A stretch of 64,000 nucleotides of DNA from Merdiplasma sp964643295 (lineage in GTDB: Bacteria; Bacillota; Clostridia; Lachnospirales; Lachnospiraceae). Of this stretch, positions 25,075 to 34,959 are shown piece by piece. Location: the NCBI GenBank assembly GCA_964643295.1, contig CAZXSN010000006.1, positions 1 to 64,000 of the forward strand. Reading direction: 5' to 3'. Under the pieces are notes generated by a model. The model saw only the letters and a list, made by a program, of their open reading frames with translations, did not search any database and was not told the origin of the DNA. Numbering within the stretch: position 1 is the stretch's first letter; each line of letters begins with the position of its first letter. The position numbers and the translations under genes were made by a program.

Positions 25075-27477
25075 TTAAACCGTTCCCTGCGGGATGGTCA
25101 CTCCGTAGGCAGCGCTGTATTCGTTGATGCGGTTTATGATCCGCTCCGCATCCGTTCCCTGCGCTGGTGTCGGCTGATAGTTGTTCCCGTAGGCGGCGGA
25201 ACTGACCAGACAGGGAATCACACGGATTCCTAAATCCTGCACCCCTGACTGCTCCACACGAAACGTCTGCTGAAAGATCATCGTGTCCAAATCGCTCGGC
25301 GTGGAGTTGCCCCCAAAGCAGAAATTCGCCAGGCTGTATACAATATACTTCCCCTGATACAGTTCGATCCCCTCCAATACATGGGGATGATGGCCAAGCA
25401 CCAGATCCGCTCCGCAGTCGATGGCCAGATGCGCGAGTTCCCGCTGAATCTCATCCGGCCACTCGCTTTTTTCCGAACCCCAGTGAAATCCGACAATGAT
25501 AAGCCTCGCTCCCTGCTTTTTGGCCGCGGCGATGGTATTTCGCACCTGATCGGATTTTCCTGATCCTTCATCCAGCACGTAGATGCCGATAAAGGCCGTA
25601 CGCACCCCGTTCACATCCCGAACGGCGACCTCATTTCCGTCACAGTAGGTGATCCCAGCGTCTTTTAACGCCTGTTTGGTATCGGAAAGACCCTGCGCCC
25701 CGTAATCCCCGCTGTGATTGTTGGCCAGCGTGACCACTTCCACGGATCCGTCGTTTAAAATGTCCGTATATTCCGGGCTGCCCTTAAAGGCGTACTGCTT
25801 GCTTTGGCGCTCATCTGACGTGGTCAGCGCCCCTTCCAGGTTGGCGAAGGTCACATCGTCGTCCGAGAGAATCTCCCTTACGTTCTGAAAGAAATACCCG
25901 CTGCCGTTTAACGCCCATACGGTATCAAAGCTGTTGGCCGTTCCAAAGTTGATATCGCTGCCCAGCGTACAGTCCCCGACCGCAGAGACGGTCACCTCCG
26001 CGCTGGAACGCACCTGCACCTGACAGGTTACCGGGGAAAGGCCCTCCGCCGAGGCCTCGATCACACCCAGGCCGTCCTTTAAGGCCGTCACCGTGCCGTC
26101 CTCATCTAAACGGATGAGATCCGGTGTGCGGTTATTCACCTGAAGACCGTTACAGTAAGACAGGGAAGGACTTGTAAAGACCCGGAGGGAGAAACTCTCC
26201 CCCGGGAATAAATCCCTCCCCGTCTCATTAAAGGCAAGCGTCTGTGCCGGTTCCATGGTCGTGGCTGCCGGAACCGTGCGGTTGCCCGCTTTATCCTGTG
26301 CGTAGTAAAAATAGGTTCTCCCCTGCTCGTAGGCGAAAGGACCCGTGTAGGATTCATAGATCGGGACATTGGACATCCCATCCAGCACCCCGTAATAGAT
26401 GCCCTGCACTCCCGATCGGTCATCCACCGCGCTGATCGTCACCGTGCCGTTTTCCTGCTTCACACTCACCTGCGGACTTTTAGAATCGATCTTTAAAAGA
26501 TCCACCGAAGCCTTCAAAGTCTGTTCTTCCGTCTTGACAGACAGTTCCAGCAGCTCGCTCTGCGCATCCAGAGAAATTTTGACCCGTCTCCCGGGTTCTA
26601 TTTCCACCGCGCTCCCGTTGGCAGTAACCGACTGAATCAGCGCGTTCGCCCGAATGTCCAGCACCACCGTGCCGTGGCTGACCCACTCCTGCGGCTCTTC
26701 CTGCACATGCACGGTCAGTCCTTCATCTGCCGTCACGTTCTCGCTGTTTTTGCCGCTTCGAAAAGTTGAGGTCACCGCGAAGACAATAAAGACCACCAGC
26801 AAAACCACCACCGCGATCATAAGAAGTTCCTTCGCCCCGATGCCTCTCCCCTTAAGATCCGCGAAAAAGTCCCCTACCGCAAACCCCACGTTCTCAAAAA
26901 AACGTCTGATTTTGCCGGGCTTTTTCTTTTTCGGGGCATGTTCCAGTTCTTCAAAGTCGGCGGCCAGGCGTTCATCCTCCGTCATTGGATTTTCGCTTCC
27001 GGTATCTTCCGAATCTGACTCGCTAAGCTTCGCCTGCGCACTCTCTTCCCCGGTTTCGTCCGCGCTTTCTTTCGCCTTCTCTTTCGCTTTCCTGCCCTTG
27101 GAAGGCCTCACGCGGGACTTTTTTTCTGCCTGGGTTTTCTTAGCCGCGGATGGCTTCTGCGAAGGTTCGTCTTCCGTCTCCGGAAGTTCATCGTTCGTAA
27201 ATTCCGGAAAGAGATCTTCCCCAAACGAATCTTCCTCTGAAGGCTCCGTACTTCCCTGACCGGATCCTTTCCCGGTTTCCTCCGCAGTTTTCTCTCTGGA
27301 CTCCTTTTTGGGACGAGTCCGCCTGGATCCCTGTTTTCTGGGCTTTTCCGGTTCCGGCTCCGGCTCAGGCTCATCAGGGTCAAATTCGATTCTTACGGTC
27401 TCACTCTTTACCTCGCCCGGCTGCTCGGAGCTTTCCTTCAGCTCCCGAAGCAGCTCTCTGATCTCCTCATTATTCAT
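25075..27477 (-). CDS. Membrane-anchored CapA-family protein with Ig-like domains
   Basis: An 800-residue protein. Residues 1-210 are cytoplasmic, disordered and rich in Glu, Lys, Ser and Pro. One TM helix (about 216-238) puts the rest outside. Next come an Ig-like module with DRSGVQGIYYGV (about 350) and a Big2-like module (about 415-490). The last 300 residues are a CapA/PGA-type metallophosphatase fold with VGDCTLGSD, NLEGAL, LANNHSGDYG and GHHPHV, all metal-site blocks. CapA proteins act in poly-gamma-glutamate or cell-surface polymer assembly, but no capB/capC is near. The start overlaps the purL stop by ATGA. The coupling to a purine gene is unexpected. Confidence 0.85.
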   Translation of the reverse strand: MNNEEIRELLRELKESSEQPGEVKSETVRIEFDPDEPEPEPEPEKPRKQGSRRTRPKKESREKTAEETGKGSGQGSTEPSEEDSFGEDLFPEFTNDELPETEDEPSQKPSAAKKTQAEKKSRVRPSKGRKAKEKAKESADETGEESAQAKLSESDSEDTGSENPMTEDERLAADFEELEHAPKKKKPGKIRRFFENVGFAVGDFFADLKGRGIGAKELLMIAVVVLLVVFIVFAVTSTFRSGKNSENVTADEGLTVHVQEEPQEWVSHGTVVLDIRANALIQSVTANGSAVEIEPGRRVKISLDAQSELLELSVKTEEQTLKASVDLLKIDSKSPQVSVKQENGTVTISAVDDRSGVQGIYYGVLDGMSNVPIYESYTGPFAYEQGRTYFYYAQDKAGNRTVPAATTMEPAQTLAFNETGRDLFPGESFSLRVFTSPSLSYCNGLQVNNRTPDLIRLDEDGTVTALKDGLGVIEASAEGLSPVTCQVQVRSSAEVTVSAVGDCTLGSDINFGTANSFDTVWALNGSGYFFQNVREILSDDDVTFANLEGALTTSDERQSKQYAFKGSPEYTDILNDGSVEVVTLANNHSGDYGAQGLSDTKQALKDAGITYCDGNEVAVRDVNGVRTAFIGIYVLDEGSGKSDQVRNTIAAAKKQGARLIIVGFHWGSEKSEWPDEIQRELAHLAIDCGADLVLGHHPHVLEGIELYQGKYIVYSLANFCFGGNSTPSDLDTMIFQQTFRVEQSGVQDLGIRVIPCLVSSAAYGNNYQPTPAQGTDAERIINRINEYSAAYGVTIPQGTV

Positions 27478-30400
27478 GACTGAAAATACCTTACCCCGGA
27501 TTCAAAGATCCGGATATCCTGTTCCCCGTAAATATTGATGGCTACGGCCGTATCGCGGCGCTCCGCGTGAGCCATCTTGCCAAACACCCGTCCGTCCGGG
27601 CTGGTGATGCCCTCGATGGCGCAGTAGGAACCGTTCACGTTCCACTCCTCATCGAGGTTTACATTCCCTTCGCAGTCCGCGTACATGGTCGCCACCTGTC
27701 CGTTCTCCAAAAGCTTCGCGATCCATTCCGGGCTGGCCACAAACCGTCCCTCGCCGTGGGAGGCAGGATTCACATACACCCCGCCTAACTTCGCCTGGGC
27801 AAGCCAGGGAGACTTTTTGCTCACGACCTTCGTATACACCATCTTGGATACATGCCGCCCGATCGTGTTAAAAGTCAGCGTCGGCGAATTCTCGTTCTGC
27901 CCGGTGATTGTGCCGGAAGGCACCAGCCCCAGTTTGATTAAAGCCTGGAACCCGTTGCAGATGCCAAGCGCCAGCCCGTCGCGCTCGTCCAGGAGCTTTC
28001 TCACCGCCTCTTTCAGCTTCTCATTCTGAAACGCCGTGGCAAAAAATTTGGCCGAGCCGTCCGGTTCATCGCCCGCGGAAAATCCGCCGGGGAACATGAT
28101 GATCTGCGCCTGTCCGATTGCTTTCTCAAAACCTTCCACCGACTCGCGGATATCCTCCGCCGTGCGGTTTTTAAATACCTGTACAGTTACCTTCGCGCCC
28201 GCCCGCTCAAAGGCCTTCGCGCTGTCATACTCGCAGTTGGTGCCCGGAAAGACGGGGATAAACACCTGGGGAACGGCCACCCGGTGTCTGCAGATATACA
28301 CCTGGCTCTCCTTCTCATACCCCTTTAAGCCATAGGCCTTCGCTTTTTGCGTGACAGACTGCAAAGTCTCTTTGGCCTGCTTGAAAGGTGCCTTACTGGT
28401 TTCCCCGTGGCTTTCCGCAGCAATCGAATCCGCATCGGTTTCCGGCAGATCTGCTTTGGCAGCAGGAGCCGTAGAACGGGTGCGAAATACCTGCTCCAAG
28501 GTCCCCGTCCAGGCAGCAAACGCTTCCTTCAGAGGGATGGAGATATAACTGTATTCCAGCGCCGCGCGGTCGGTCACCTCGCCCACCAGCGTGTAGGTGA
28601 TCGCAAGCTCTCCGACTTTGCCGTCCACGACTTCGGCGAGAATATCCCCAAACTCGGGGGCAAACAGATCCTCCGGGGCAATGGAATGCTCCAGTTTCAC
28701 GCCCAGCCCGTTGCCAAAGGCCATCCTGGCCGCGGCAGCCGCCAGACCGTTTGCATCCAGCGCGTAGGCGGAGACGATTCGTCCGGCCTTCACATCCTCA
28801 TAGAACTTCCCGTACTGTTCCATCACCTTATCGTAAACGGGCAGATCGTACGCATCCTTCTCGATTCGAAGAAGCACCAGCTTATTCCTAGGTCTTTTAA
28901 GCTCCGGGGAGAGAATGGTGGTATACGATCCCACATCCACGGCAAAGGAAACAAGAGTCGGCGGCACATCGAGTTCGTTAAAGCTTCCGGACATGCTGTC
29001 CTTGCCGCCGATCGCTGGCAGACCAAACCCCAGCTGCGCCGCATAGGCGCCTAAAAGCGCCGAGAACGGCTGACTCCAGCGGGCAGGATCTTCACTCATC
29101 CGGCGGAAATATTCCTGGAACGTAAAGCGAATCTTTGTGCAGTCGCCGCCGCAGACAGCGATACGGGCCATCGATTCGACCACCGCATAGACCGCCCCGT
29201 GGTAGGGACTCCAGCTCGACAGATATGGATCAAACCCATAGCTCATCATGGTAACGGTATCGGTATGACCTTTTAACAGCGGCAGCTTCGCCGCCATGGC
29301 CTGCGTCTGTGTCAGCTGATATTTGCCCCCGTAGGGCATCAGCACGGATCCGGCGCCGATGGAACTGTCAAACATCTCCACCAGTCCTTTCTGGGAACAG
29401 CAGTTAAGATCCGCCAGCGTATCCAGCCATTTCTGACGCACGTCCGTCACCGGCTTTTTCTGGAAGTACCGGTTCTCATAATCCGGAATCTCCACCGCCA
29501 CGTTCGTCTCCTGATGCGCCCCGTTCGTATTGAGAAACGCCCGGGAGAGATTCACAATCTCCTTTCCCCGCCAGGTCATGACCAGCCGCGGCTCTTTTGT
29601 CACCACGGCTACTTCGACGGCCTCCAGGTTCTCCTCTGCGGCATAGCGCAGAAATTCCTCCGCATTTTTCGGATCCACGACAACCGCCATCCGCTCCTGG
29701 GATTCGGAGATCGCCAGTTCCGTTCCATCCAAACCGGCATACTTTTTGGGCACCCGGTCCAGATCGATGAAAAGTCCGTCCGCCAGCTCTCCAATGGCCA
29801 CCGAGACGCCCCCGGCGCCGAAATCGTTGCACTTCTTGATGATCCGGCTTACCTCCCCGCGGCGGAACATGCGCTGCAGCTTGCGCTCCGTGGGCGCGTT
29901 ACCCTTCTGCACCTCCGCGTCGCACACTTCCAGAGAGCTTTCCGTGTGCACCTTGGAAGAACCGGTCGCTCCGCCGATTCCGTCGCGTCCGGTACGTCCG
30001 CCTAAGAGGATAATGATATCCCCGGGATCCGAAGTTCCCCGAATCACATTTTTCCTCGGCGCCGCCCCCATGACCGCGCCGATCTCCATGCGCTTCGCCG
30101 CGTAGGCGGGGTGATAGATCTCTTTCACATACCCGGTCGCGAGGCCGATCTGATTGCCGTAGGAGCTGTATCCGTGGGCCGCTTCCCGCACCAGTTTCTT
30201 CTGCGGCAGCTTGCCCTTCATCGTATCCTGCACGGGCACGGTCGGATCCGCCGCCCCCGTGACACGCATAGCCTGATAGACATAGGTACGCCCGGAGAGC
30301 GGATCGCGGATCGCGCCGCCTAAACAGGTGGCCGCGCCGCCGAACGGCTCGATCTCGGTGGGATGGTTATGGGTTTCGTTCTTGAAGTTGACCAGCCATT

Positions 30401-31352
30401 CTTCTGTCTCGCCGTCGACCGTAACCGGCACAACGATGCTGCAGGCATTGATCTCATCCGACTCTTCCTGATCGTTCAGCTTTCCTTCCTTCTTAAGCTT
30501 CTTCATCGCCATCAGCGCCAGATCCATGAGGCTTACAAACCTGCCGTCTTCCCCGCCGTAGACTTCCTCGCGGTCACGAAGATACTGCTGATAGGTTTCC
30601 TCCATGGGCTTTTTATAATATCCCTCCCCGAAGGAAATCTCCTTTAACTCGGTCAAAAACGTTGTATGCCGACAGTGGTCGGACCAGTAGGTATCCAGCA
30701 CCCGTATCTCCGTAAGCGTGGGATCGCGTTTTTCTTCCTGTAAAAAGTAGCGCTGAATGTGCTGAAAATCCCGGAAGGTCATAGCCAGATTTAAAGACCG
30801 GTAAAGCTCTGTAAGTTCCTCCTGCTGCAGCGCGGCAAAGCCTTCCAGCACAGGGATCTCCTCAGGCTCTGTGAAGGCTGCCGCGAGTGTCTGCGGTTTT
30901 TTAAGATCAGTCTCCCGGGAATCCACCGGGTTGATGCAGTAGCTTTTGATCGCCGCGAATTCCTCCTCGCTGATGGAACCCTCCAGACAGTAAGTGGTCG
31001 CGGAGCGGATGATCGGATCCTCATCCTCCTTCAGGAATTTCACGCACTGCACCGCCGAATCGGCCCGCTGATCAAACTGCCCGGGCAGGTACTCGACAGA
31101 AAACGTAAGGTCGTTTTCCCCGCGCGGAAACGTTTCCAGGTAAAGGGTATCCACCGGAGGTTCCGCGAACACCATCCGGCAGGCGGTCTCAAACACCTCC
31201 TGCGACAGATTTTCCACATCGTAGCGGATCAGAATCCGGATGCGCGTAAGCCCTTCCACACCCAGGTAAGTGCGCACCTCATGGGTAAGATCCCTCGCCG
31301 CACCGGCAAAGGCCTCCTTTTTCTCCACATACACCCGCTGCACAGTACTCAT
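27474..31352 (-). CDS. purL: Phosphoribosylformylglycinamidine synthase, single chain
   Basis: A 1292-residue enzyme of purine synthesis: FGAR + glutamine + ATP gives FGAM. It has an N-terminal PurS-like part, two AIRS-type ATPase halves (NHPTEIEPFGGAATCLGG, about 315-335) and a C-terminal glutaminase (about 1030-1290). In the glutaminase, FPGGFSAGD and GICNGF supply the oxyanion and nucleophile Cys (about 1131). Clostridia often have this fused form rather than separate PurQ/PurS. The ATG at 31352 is chosen over 31382 because of the AAAGGGG site and the family start. It is downstream of the small membrane-protein gene and overlaps the CapA-type gene by four bases. Confidence 0.96.
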   Translation of the reverse strand: MSTVQRVYVEKKEAFAGAARDLTHEVRTYLGVEGLTRIRILIRYDVENLSQEVFETACRMVFAEPPVDTLYLETFPRGENDLTFSVEYLPGQFDQRADSAVQCVKFLKEDEDPIIRSATTYCLEGSISEEEFAAIKSYCINPVDSRETDLKKPQTLAAAFTEPEEIPVLEGFAALQQEELTELYRSLNLAMTFRDFQHIQRYFLQEEKRDPTLTEIRVLDTYWSDHCRHTTFLTELKEISFGEGYYKKPMEETYQQYLRDREEVYGGEDGRFVSLMDLALMAMKKLKKEGKLNDQEESDEINACSIVVPVTVDGETEEWLVNFKNETHNHPTEIEPFGGAATCLGGAIRDPLSGRTYVYQAMRVTGAADPTVPVQDTMKGKLPQKKLVREAAHGYSSYGNQIGLATGYVKEIYHPAYAAKRMEIGAVMGAAPRKNVIRGTSDPGDIIILLGGRTGRDGIGGATGSSKVHTESSLEVCDAEVQKGNAPTERKLQRMFRRGEVSRIIKKCNDFGAGGVSVAIGELADGLFIDLDRVPKKYAGLDGTELAISESQERMAVVVDPKNAEEFLRYAAEENLEAVEVAVVTKEPRLVMTWRGKEIVNLSRAFLNTNGAHQETNVAVEIPDYENRYFQKKPVTDVRQKWLDTLADLNCCSQKGLVEMFDSSIGAGSVLMPYGGKYQLTQTQAMAAKLPLLKGHTDTVTMMSYGFDPYLSSWSPYHGAVYAVVESMARIAVCGGDCTKIRFTFQEYFRRMSEDPARWSQPFSALLGAYAAQLGFGLPAIGGKDSMSGSFNELDVPPTLVSFAVDVGSYTTILSPELKRPRNKLVLLRIEKDAYDLPVYDKVMEQYGKFYEDVKAGRIVSAYALDANGLAAAAARMAFGNGLGVKLEHSIAPEDLFAPEFGDILAEVVDGKVGELAITYTLVGEVTDRAALEYSYISIPLKEAFAAWTGTLEQVFRTRSTAPAAKADLPETDADSIAAESHGETSKAPFKQAKETLQSVTQKAKAYGLKGYEKESQVYICRHRVAVPQVFIPVFPGTNCEYDSAKAFERAGAKVTVQVFKNRTAEDIRESVEGFEKAIGQAQIIMFPGGFSAGDEPDGSAKFFATAFQNEKLKEAVRKLLDERDGLALGICNGFQALIKLGLVPSGTITGQNENSPTLTFNTIGRHVSKMVYTKVVSKKSPWLAQAKLGGVYVNPASHGEGRFVASPEWIAKLLENGQVATMYADCEGNVNLDEEWNVNGSYCAIEGITSPDGRVFGKMAHAERRDTAVAINIYGEQDIRIFESGVRYFQS

Positions 31353-31524
31353 ATGGTTTCCCCTTTCTCTCTCCCGCGCCAAACTCTTCCCCGCCCGTTA
31401 GGAAAACGCTGATTGGCGGTTTCCGCTTAAAAAGCTGATAACCCCTGATAGAGGCTTTCCCCGCGGGAAAAGCAGCCTGACCAGCAGCTTTTCAGCATCC
31501 GCCCGCTTTTCGTAAAACCGGCTT

Positions 31525-31704
31525 TCAGTCTCTGGCAAAATAGATCAGAAACACGAAGCCTGCCGCAAGCAGAGCGAAGCCGATTAAAACCGCCACCGTC
31601 ACGCGAAGCGCGTGGGAGCGCTCCTCCTTCTTTTTCATGAAGCGGTCGCGGTAGGCTGGCCGTTCCTCTTTCGGTTCTTCGTCATATTCGTCGCTGCCGT
31701 ACAT
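31525..31704 (-). CDS. Small single-helix membrane protein
   Basis: A 59-residue protein. The first 30 residues are acidic then strongly basic, including EERPAYRDRFMKKKEERS. A single hydrophobic helix (about 34-56, VTVAVLIGFALLAAGFVFLI) follows, then a short YFARD tail. The cytoplasmic-N, positive-inside arrangement suggests a bitopic protein. The start has a GGAATAAGCAGG leader. It lies between the helicase and purL, 53 and 172 bases away. No family is recognised; Clostridia often have unnamed proteins of this type. Confidence 0.6.
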   Translation of the reverse strand: MYGSDEYDEEPKEERPAYRDRFMKKKEERSHALRVTVAVLIGFALLAAGFVFLIYFARD

Positions 31705-31757
31705 CCTGCTTATTCCTCAAAACCTTCCCATCCGGCCGGTCTTCGTCCCGGCCGTCT

Positions 31758-34151
31758 TTAAAAATGTTCCGGTAAGTTATTTATACCACAAGAATCCTCA
31801 TTTGGATACTGTTTTCGCCAAAATTCACGGATCCTGCCCTCAATATCCCGCAGGGAGCAGACGCACACGTCCTTCCACTCACGCGGAAACATCTGCCGGT
31901 AGGCGCTTAAGGTAAAGCGTTCATCCAGAAGAAGGATCACGCCCCGGTCCTCCTCCGTGCGAATCACTCTCCCCGCCGCCTGCAGCACCTTGTTCATGCC
32001 CGGGCAAAGATAGGCGTAGCGAAACCCGTCCTGTCCTCTCCCATCGTAATAATTTTTCAGTATCTCCCGCTCGTTGCACACCTGCGGCAGACCGGGGCCC
32101 ACAATCACGGCGCCGATTAGGCGGTCCCGCTTTAAATCGATCCCCTCGCCGAAAATGCTGCCCATTACGCAAAAACCTGCCAGACTTTCGCTGCCGCCTT
32201 CCGTGAAGGCCTCCAGAAACTCCTCCCGCTCTTTCTCCGTCATGTGGCTGCTCTGCGTAAGAACGCTCACTTCAGGCGGACAGATCTTATCGAACTCATC
32301 CGCCACATCCTTTAGCATCCGGTAGGAGGAGAAAAAGATCAGGTAGTTGCCCTGTCTTGCCGATACCGCCGCCTTAATATACTCAGCCATCCTGCGGTAC
32401 TGCTCAGGTCCCCGGCTCGTATAGCGGCTGCTGGTATCCTGCCCGATAAACACCTGCCGTCTGCTGTCGTCAAAACAGGAGGAGGCGTACACCGCGTAAT
32501 CATCCGTCGCTGTGCTTAACAGGCTCTTATAGTAATCGATCGGCAGCAGCGTCGCTGAGAAGAAAATCGTGCTGTTTCCCTTGTTCAGGCATTCCTGCAG
32601 GTTCACGGAAGGATCCACGCAAAACAGCCGCAGCAGAAATCTGCCGTCGGACAGCAGTTCGCAGTAGATCACATAACATTCATCCAAGCGGTCGCAGATC
32701 TCCAAAAAGGAGCGCACCGAAAAGTAGAGATCCCGCACCTTTTCATTGATCTCCTGATTGCGGGAATCCTCGAGAAACTTCTCCATGATGCCGCAAAGGT
32801 TCATCAGCATGATCGGGAAAAGACCGATTTCCTTTAACACCTCATATGTTTCGCACCCCCGCTTTAGCTCGAGCAGGTACCGGTTGCAGCGCTCCAGCGC
32901 CTGCGCCATCTTCGCGCTGTGTCCTTTTACCGTCTTTTTCAGCGCCAGAAAATCTTCCTTGTATAGCTCGGCGCTGAACATGTCTCGCCCCCGCTCCACA
33001 AGGTTGTGGGCCTCATCGATTAGAAACAGGTAGTCTCCCTTCACGCCGTCCGCAAAAAACCGCTTCAGTCTGGCCTGCGGATCAAAGACATAATTGTAGT
33101 CGCAGATCACAGCGTCCACCCACAAGGAGACATCCAGGGAAAGTTCAAACGGGCAGACCATAAACCGGTCCGCCTGCGCCTGCAGTTCCTCCCGTCCAAA
33201 GTGGTCCTGAGTGGTAAGCAAATCAAACACCGCGTCGTTGACGCGGTCAAAGTGCCCTTTCGCGTAAGGGCAGGCCTGCGGATTGCACTCCATGCTCTCT
33301 AACCGGCAGATCTTTTCCTTCGCGGTGATCGTCACCGTCTTGTACTGTAACCCCTGTCTGTGAAGCAGCGAGAAAGCTTCCTCAGCCACGGTGCGGGCGA
33401 TCGTCTTGGCCGTCAGATAAAAAATCTTGTCCCCCAGCCCTTCTCCCACGGCTTTCACAGCCGGGAATACCACGGAAATCGTTTTGCCGGTGCCGGTCGG
33501 CGCCTGGATAAAGAGCTTCTTTTTGCGGGCAATCGTGCGGTAGACAGCTGCCGCCAGATCACGCTGCCCTTCGCGGTAAGGGAAGGGAAACACGATGCCG
33601 CGAATTGATTCCTGGCGGATCGTGCGCCAGCGCACCTGCCAGGAAGCCCACTTTTTATACTCCTCTAAAACACCTGTAAACCATTCCTCAAGCTGCTTAA
33701 ACGGTTCCTCCTCGCGAAAGTAACGAAGTTCCTCCGTCTCCAGGTTGCAGTAGGTCATCTGCACCGTCATGTGATCCTGACCGTTTTGCAGGGCATAGAG
33801 ATAGGCATAGCATTTCGCCTGCGCCAGATGCACGGGGACCGGTTCGACTAAAGATTCGAGGCTGCGAAAGATCCCCTTGATCTCATCGATGACCACCCCG
33901 TCTTCTTCCTGTATAATGCCGTCGGCCCGCCCCTCCACGGTGATGGAAAAATCCCCGCAGGGAAAAGTGCCGGATAACGGCACTTCCGCCTGATAGGACG
34001 CTCCCATCCGCCGCTGAATTTTCCGGTGAAGCCTGGCACCTAAAAGCATGGCCTCCCGGTCCGCCATCGTCCCTTTCCGGTTGTCGATATCCCCGGAGCG
34101 CAGAATAAATTCTACCAGATTTCGTACGGAGATCCGTATCTCCTGCCCCAT
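31758..34151 (-). CDS. DinG/XPD-type DNA helicase with N-terminal nuclease-like domain
   Basis: A 797-residue superfamily 2 helicase. Residues 1-190 resemble a PD-(D/E)xK/Cas4-type domain: DGIIQEEDGVVIDEIKG (about 78-95) supplies the D...ExK pattern. Then come Walker A APTGTGKT (about 216), four Cys of an iron-sulfur helicase insert (about 280-340, CRLESMECNPQACPY plus a later CP), DEAH in LIDEAHNLVERG (about 379), and the motif V/VI region FGEGIDL with AAGRVIRTEEDRG. XPD/DinG enzymes unwind 5'-tailed DNA in repair. The added nuclease-like domain is known from clostridial members. It is the first gene of the group leading to purL. Confidence 0.9.
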   Translation of the reverse strand: MGQEIRISVRNLVEFILRSGDIDNRKGTMADREAMLLGARLHRKIQRRMGASYQAEVPLSGTFPCGDFSITVEGRADGIIQEEDGVVIDEIKGIFRSLESLVEPVPVHLAQAKCYAYLYALQNGQDHMTVQMTYCNLETEELRYFREEEPFKQLEEWFTGVLEEYKKWASWQVRWRTIRQESIRGIVFPFPYREGQRDLAAAVYRTIARKKKLFIQAPTGTGKTISVVFPAVKAVGEGLGDKIFYLTAKTIARTVAEEAFSLLHRQGLQYKTVTITAKEKICRLESMECNPQACPYAKGHFDRVNDAVFDLLTTQDHFGREELQAQADRFMVCPFELSLDVSLWVDAVICDYNYVFDPQARLKRFFADGVKGDYLFLIDEAHNLVERGRDMFSAELYKEDFLALKKTVKGHSAKMAQALERCNRYLLELKRGCETYEVLKEIGLFPIMLMNLCGIMEKFLEDSRNQEINEKVRDLYFSVRSFLEICDRLDECYVIYCELLSDGRFLLRLFCVDPSVNLQECLNKGNSTIFFSATLLPIDYYKSLLSTATDDYAVYASSCFDDSRRQVFIGQDTSSRYTSRGPEQYRRMAEYIKAAVSARQGNYLIFFSSYRMLKDVADEFDKICPPEVSVLTQSSHMTEKEREEFLEAFTEGGSESLAGFCVMGSIFGEGIDLKRDRLIGAVIVGPGLPQVCNEREILKNYYDGRGQDGFRYAYLCPGMNKVLQAAGRVIRTEEDRGVILLLDERFTLSAYRQMFPREWKDVCVCSLRDIEGRIREFWRKQYPNEDSCGINNLPEHF

Positions 34152-34848
34152 AGCCTGCTCCTTCAGACCGCTCGCACGGTCGCTGCCTGATTGCCTGGTT
34201 TCCCGTTTTCTATGTCTTTTTGCTTTTAAGAGCTGGTTCCCTTTTTGCGTTTGCAGGGGAATGCCCTATATTAGAAATCCTGCCCGGAACCCTGAAACAC
34301 ACCCGGAAACGCATACGCTCTCCCTGTCATTTTCTCGGCGGGATTCTTCACTCCTAACTGCTCGTCTTGCCGCTTCCTGTTCCGTGTAGGCTATCCTAAA
34401 GGCTCCTTAAACGTGGCCTCATATCTTCTGTCTGCCCAAACGTTCCATCGCTTCGAGGCGCAAAACCAAAGCCCTAAATAATGTCGAAGACCTGGTATCT
34501 CTACTGATAAGGAACACTTCATACCAGCCTGAAACAGGGACGCTCGAGCCCCAAAGCCGCCCAGTCCTTAGGGATTTAAGTTTAAACCGACAGACGCTTC
34601 TTTTCAGGTATCGGAAGGAAGCTGGAATTGTCACAGCCTCTGCCGGACATCTCAGGAGAAACTCTTTCAGGGGAAACTGTCTCTTCCCGGAAAGAATTAT
34701 ACCATGCTTTGCTCCTCTTCACCACAATTTGTTCTCCTTCAGATCGATACCTCCATCCGCAGATCTTCCCGTGATCTGCAGATCCCCAAGGATACGGGCG
34801 TTTCCGCGGGGCAAGGAAAAGCAAGATTGGAAATGGGAAAAGAAAAAA
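34152..34848. other. Large intergenic region, no gene supported
   Basis: About 700 bases separate the helicase gene from the terminator of the surface-protein gene. A short minus-strand frame at 34419-34634 lacks a ribosome site and family features. No RNA structure or repeat was recognised. It may be the residue of a deleted gene. Confidence 0.45.
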
Positions 34849-34877
34849 GATACGCACCAGACCAGCCGGTGCGTATC
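34849..34877 (-). terminator. Terminator of the large surface-protein gene
   Basis: GATACGCACC/GGTGCGTATC with a nine-base loop; on the minus strand six T follow. Confidence 0.85.
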
Positions 34878-34959
34878 CCTTTACTTACTTATCCTGGCGC
34901 AATGCAGGAATCTCTTTATTCTCTATCTTCTGCCGCAGACCGAAACGTCTGTGCTGCGA

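Noticed and set aside
34419..34634. Minus-strand frame of 71 codons in the 800-base gap
   Set aside because: No Shine-Dalgarno site and Arg/Ser-heavy composition typical of chance frames.
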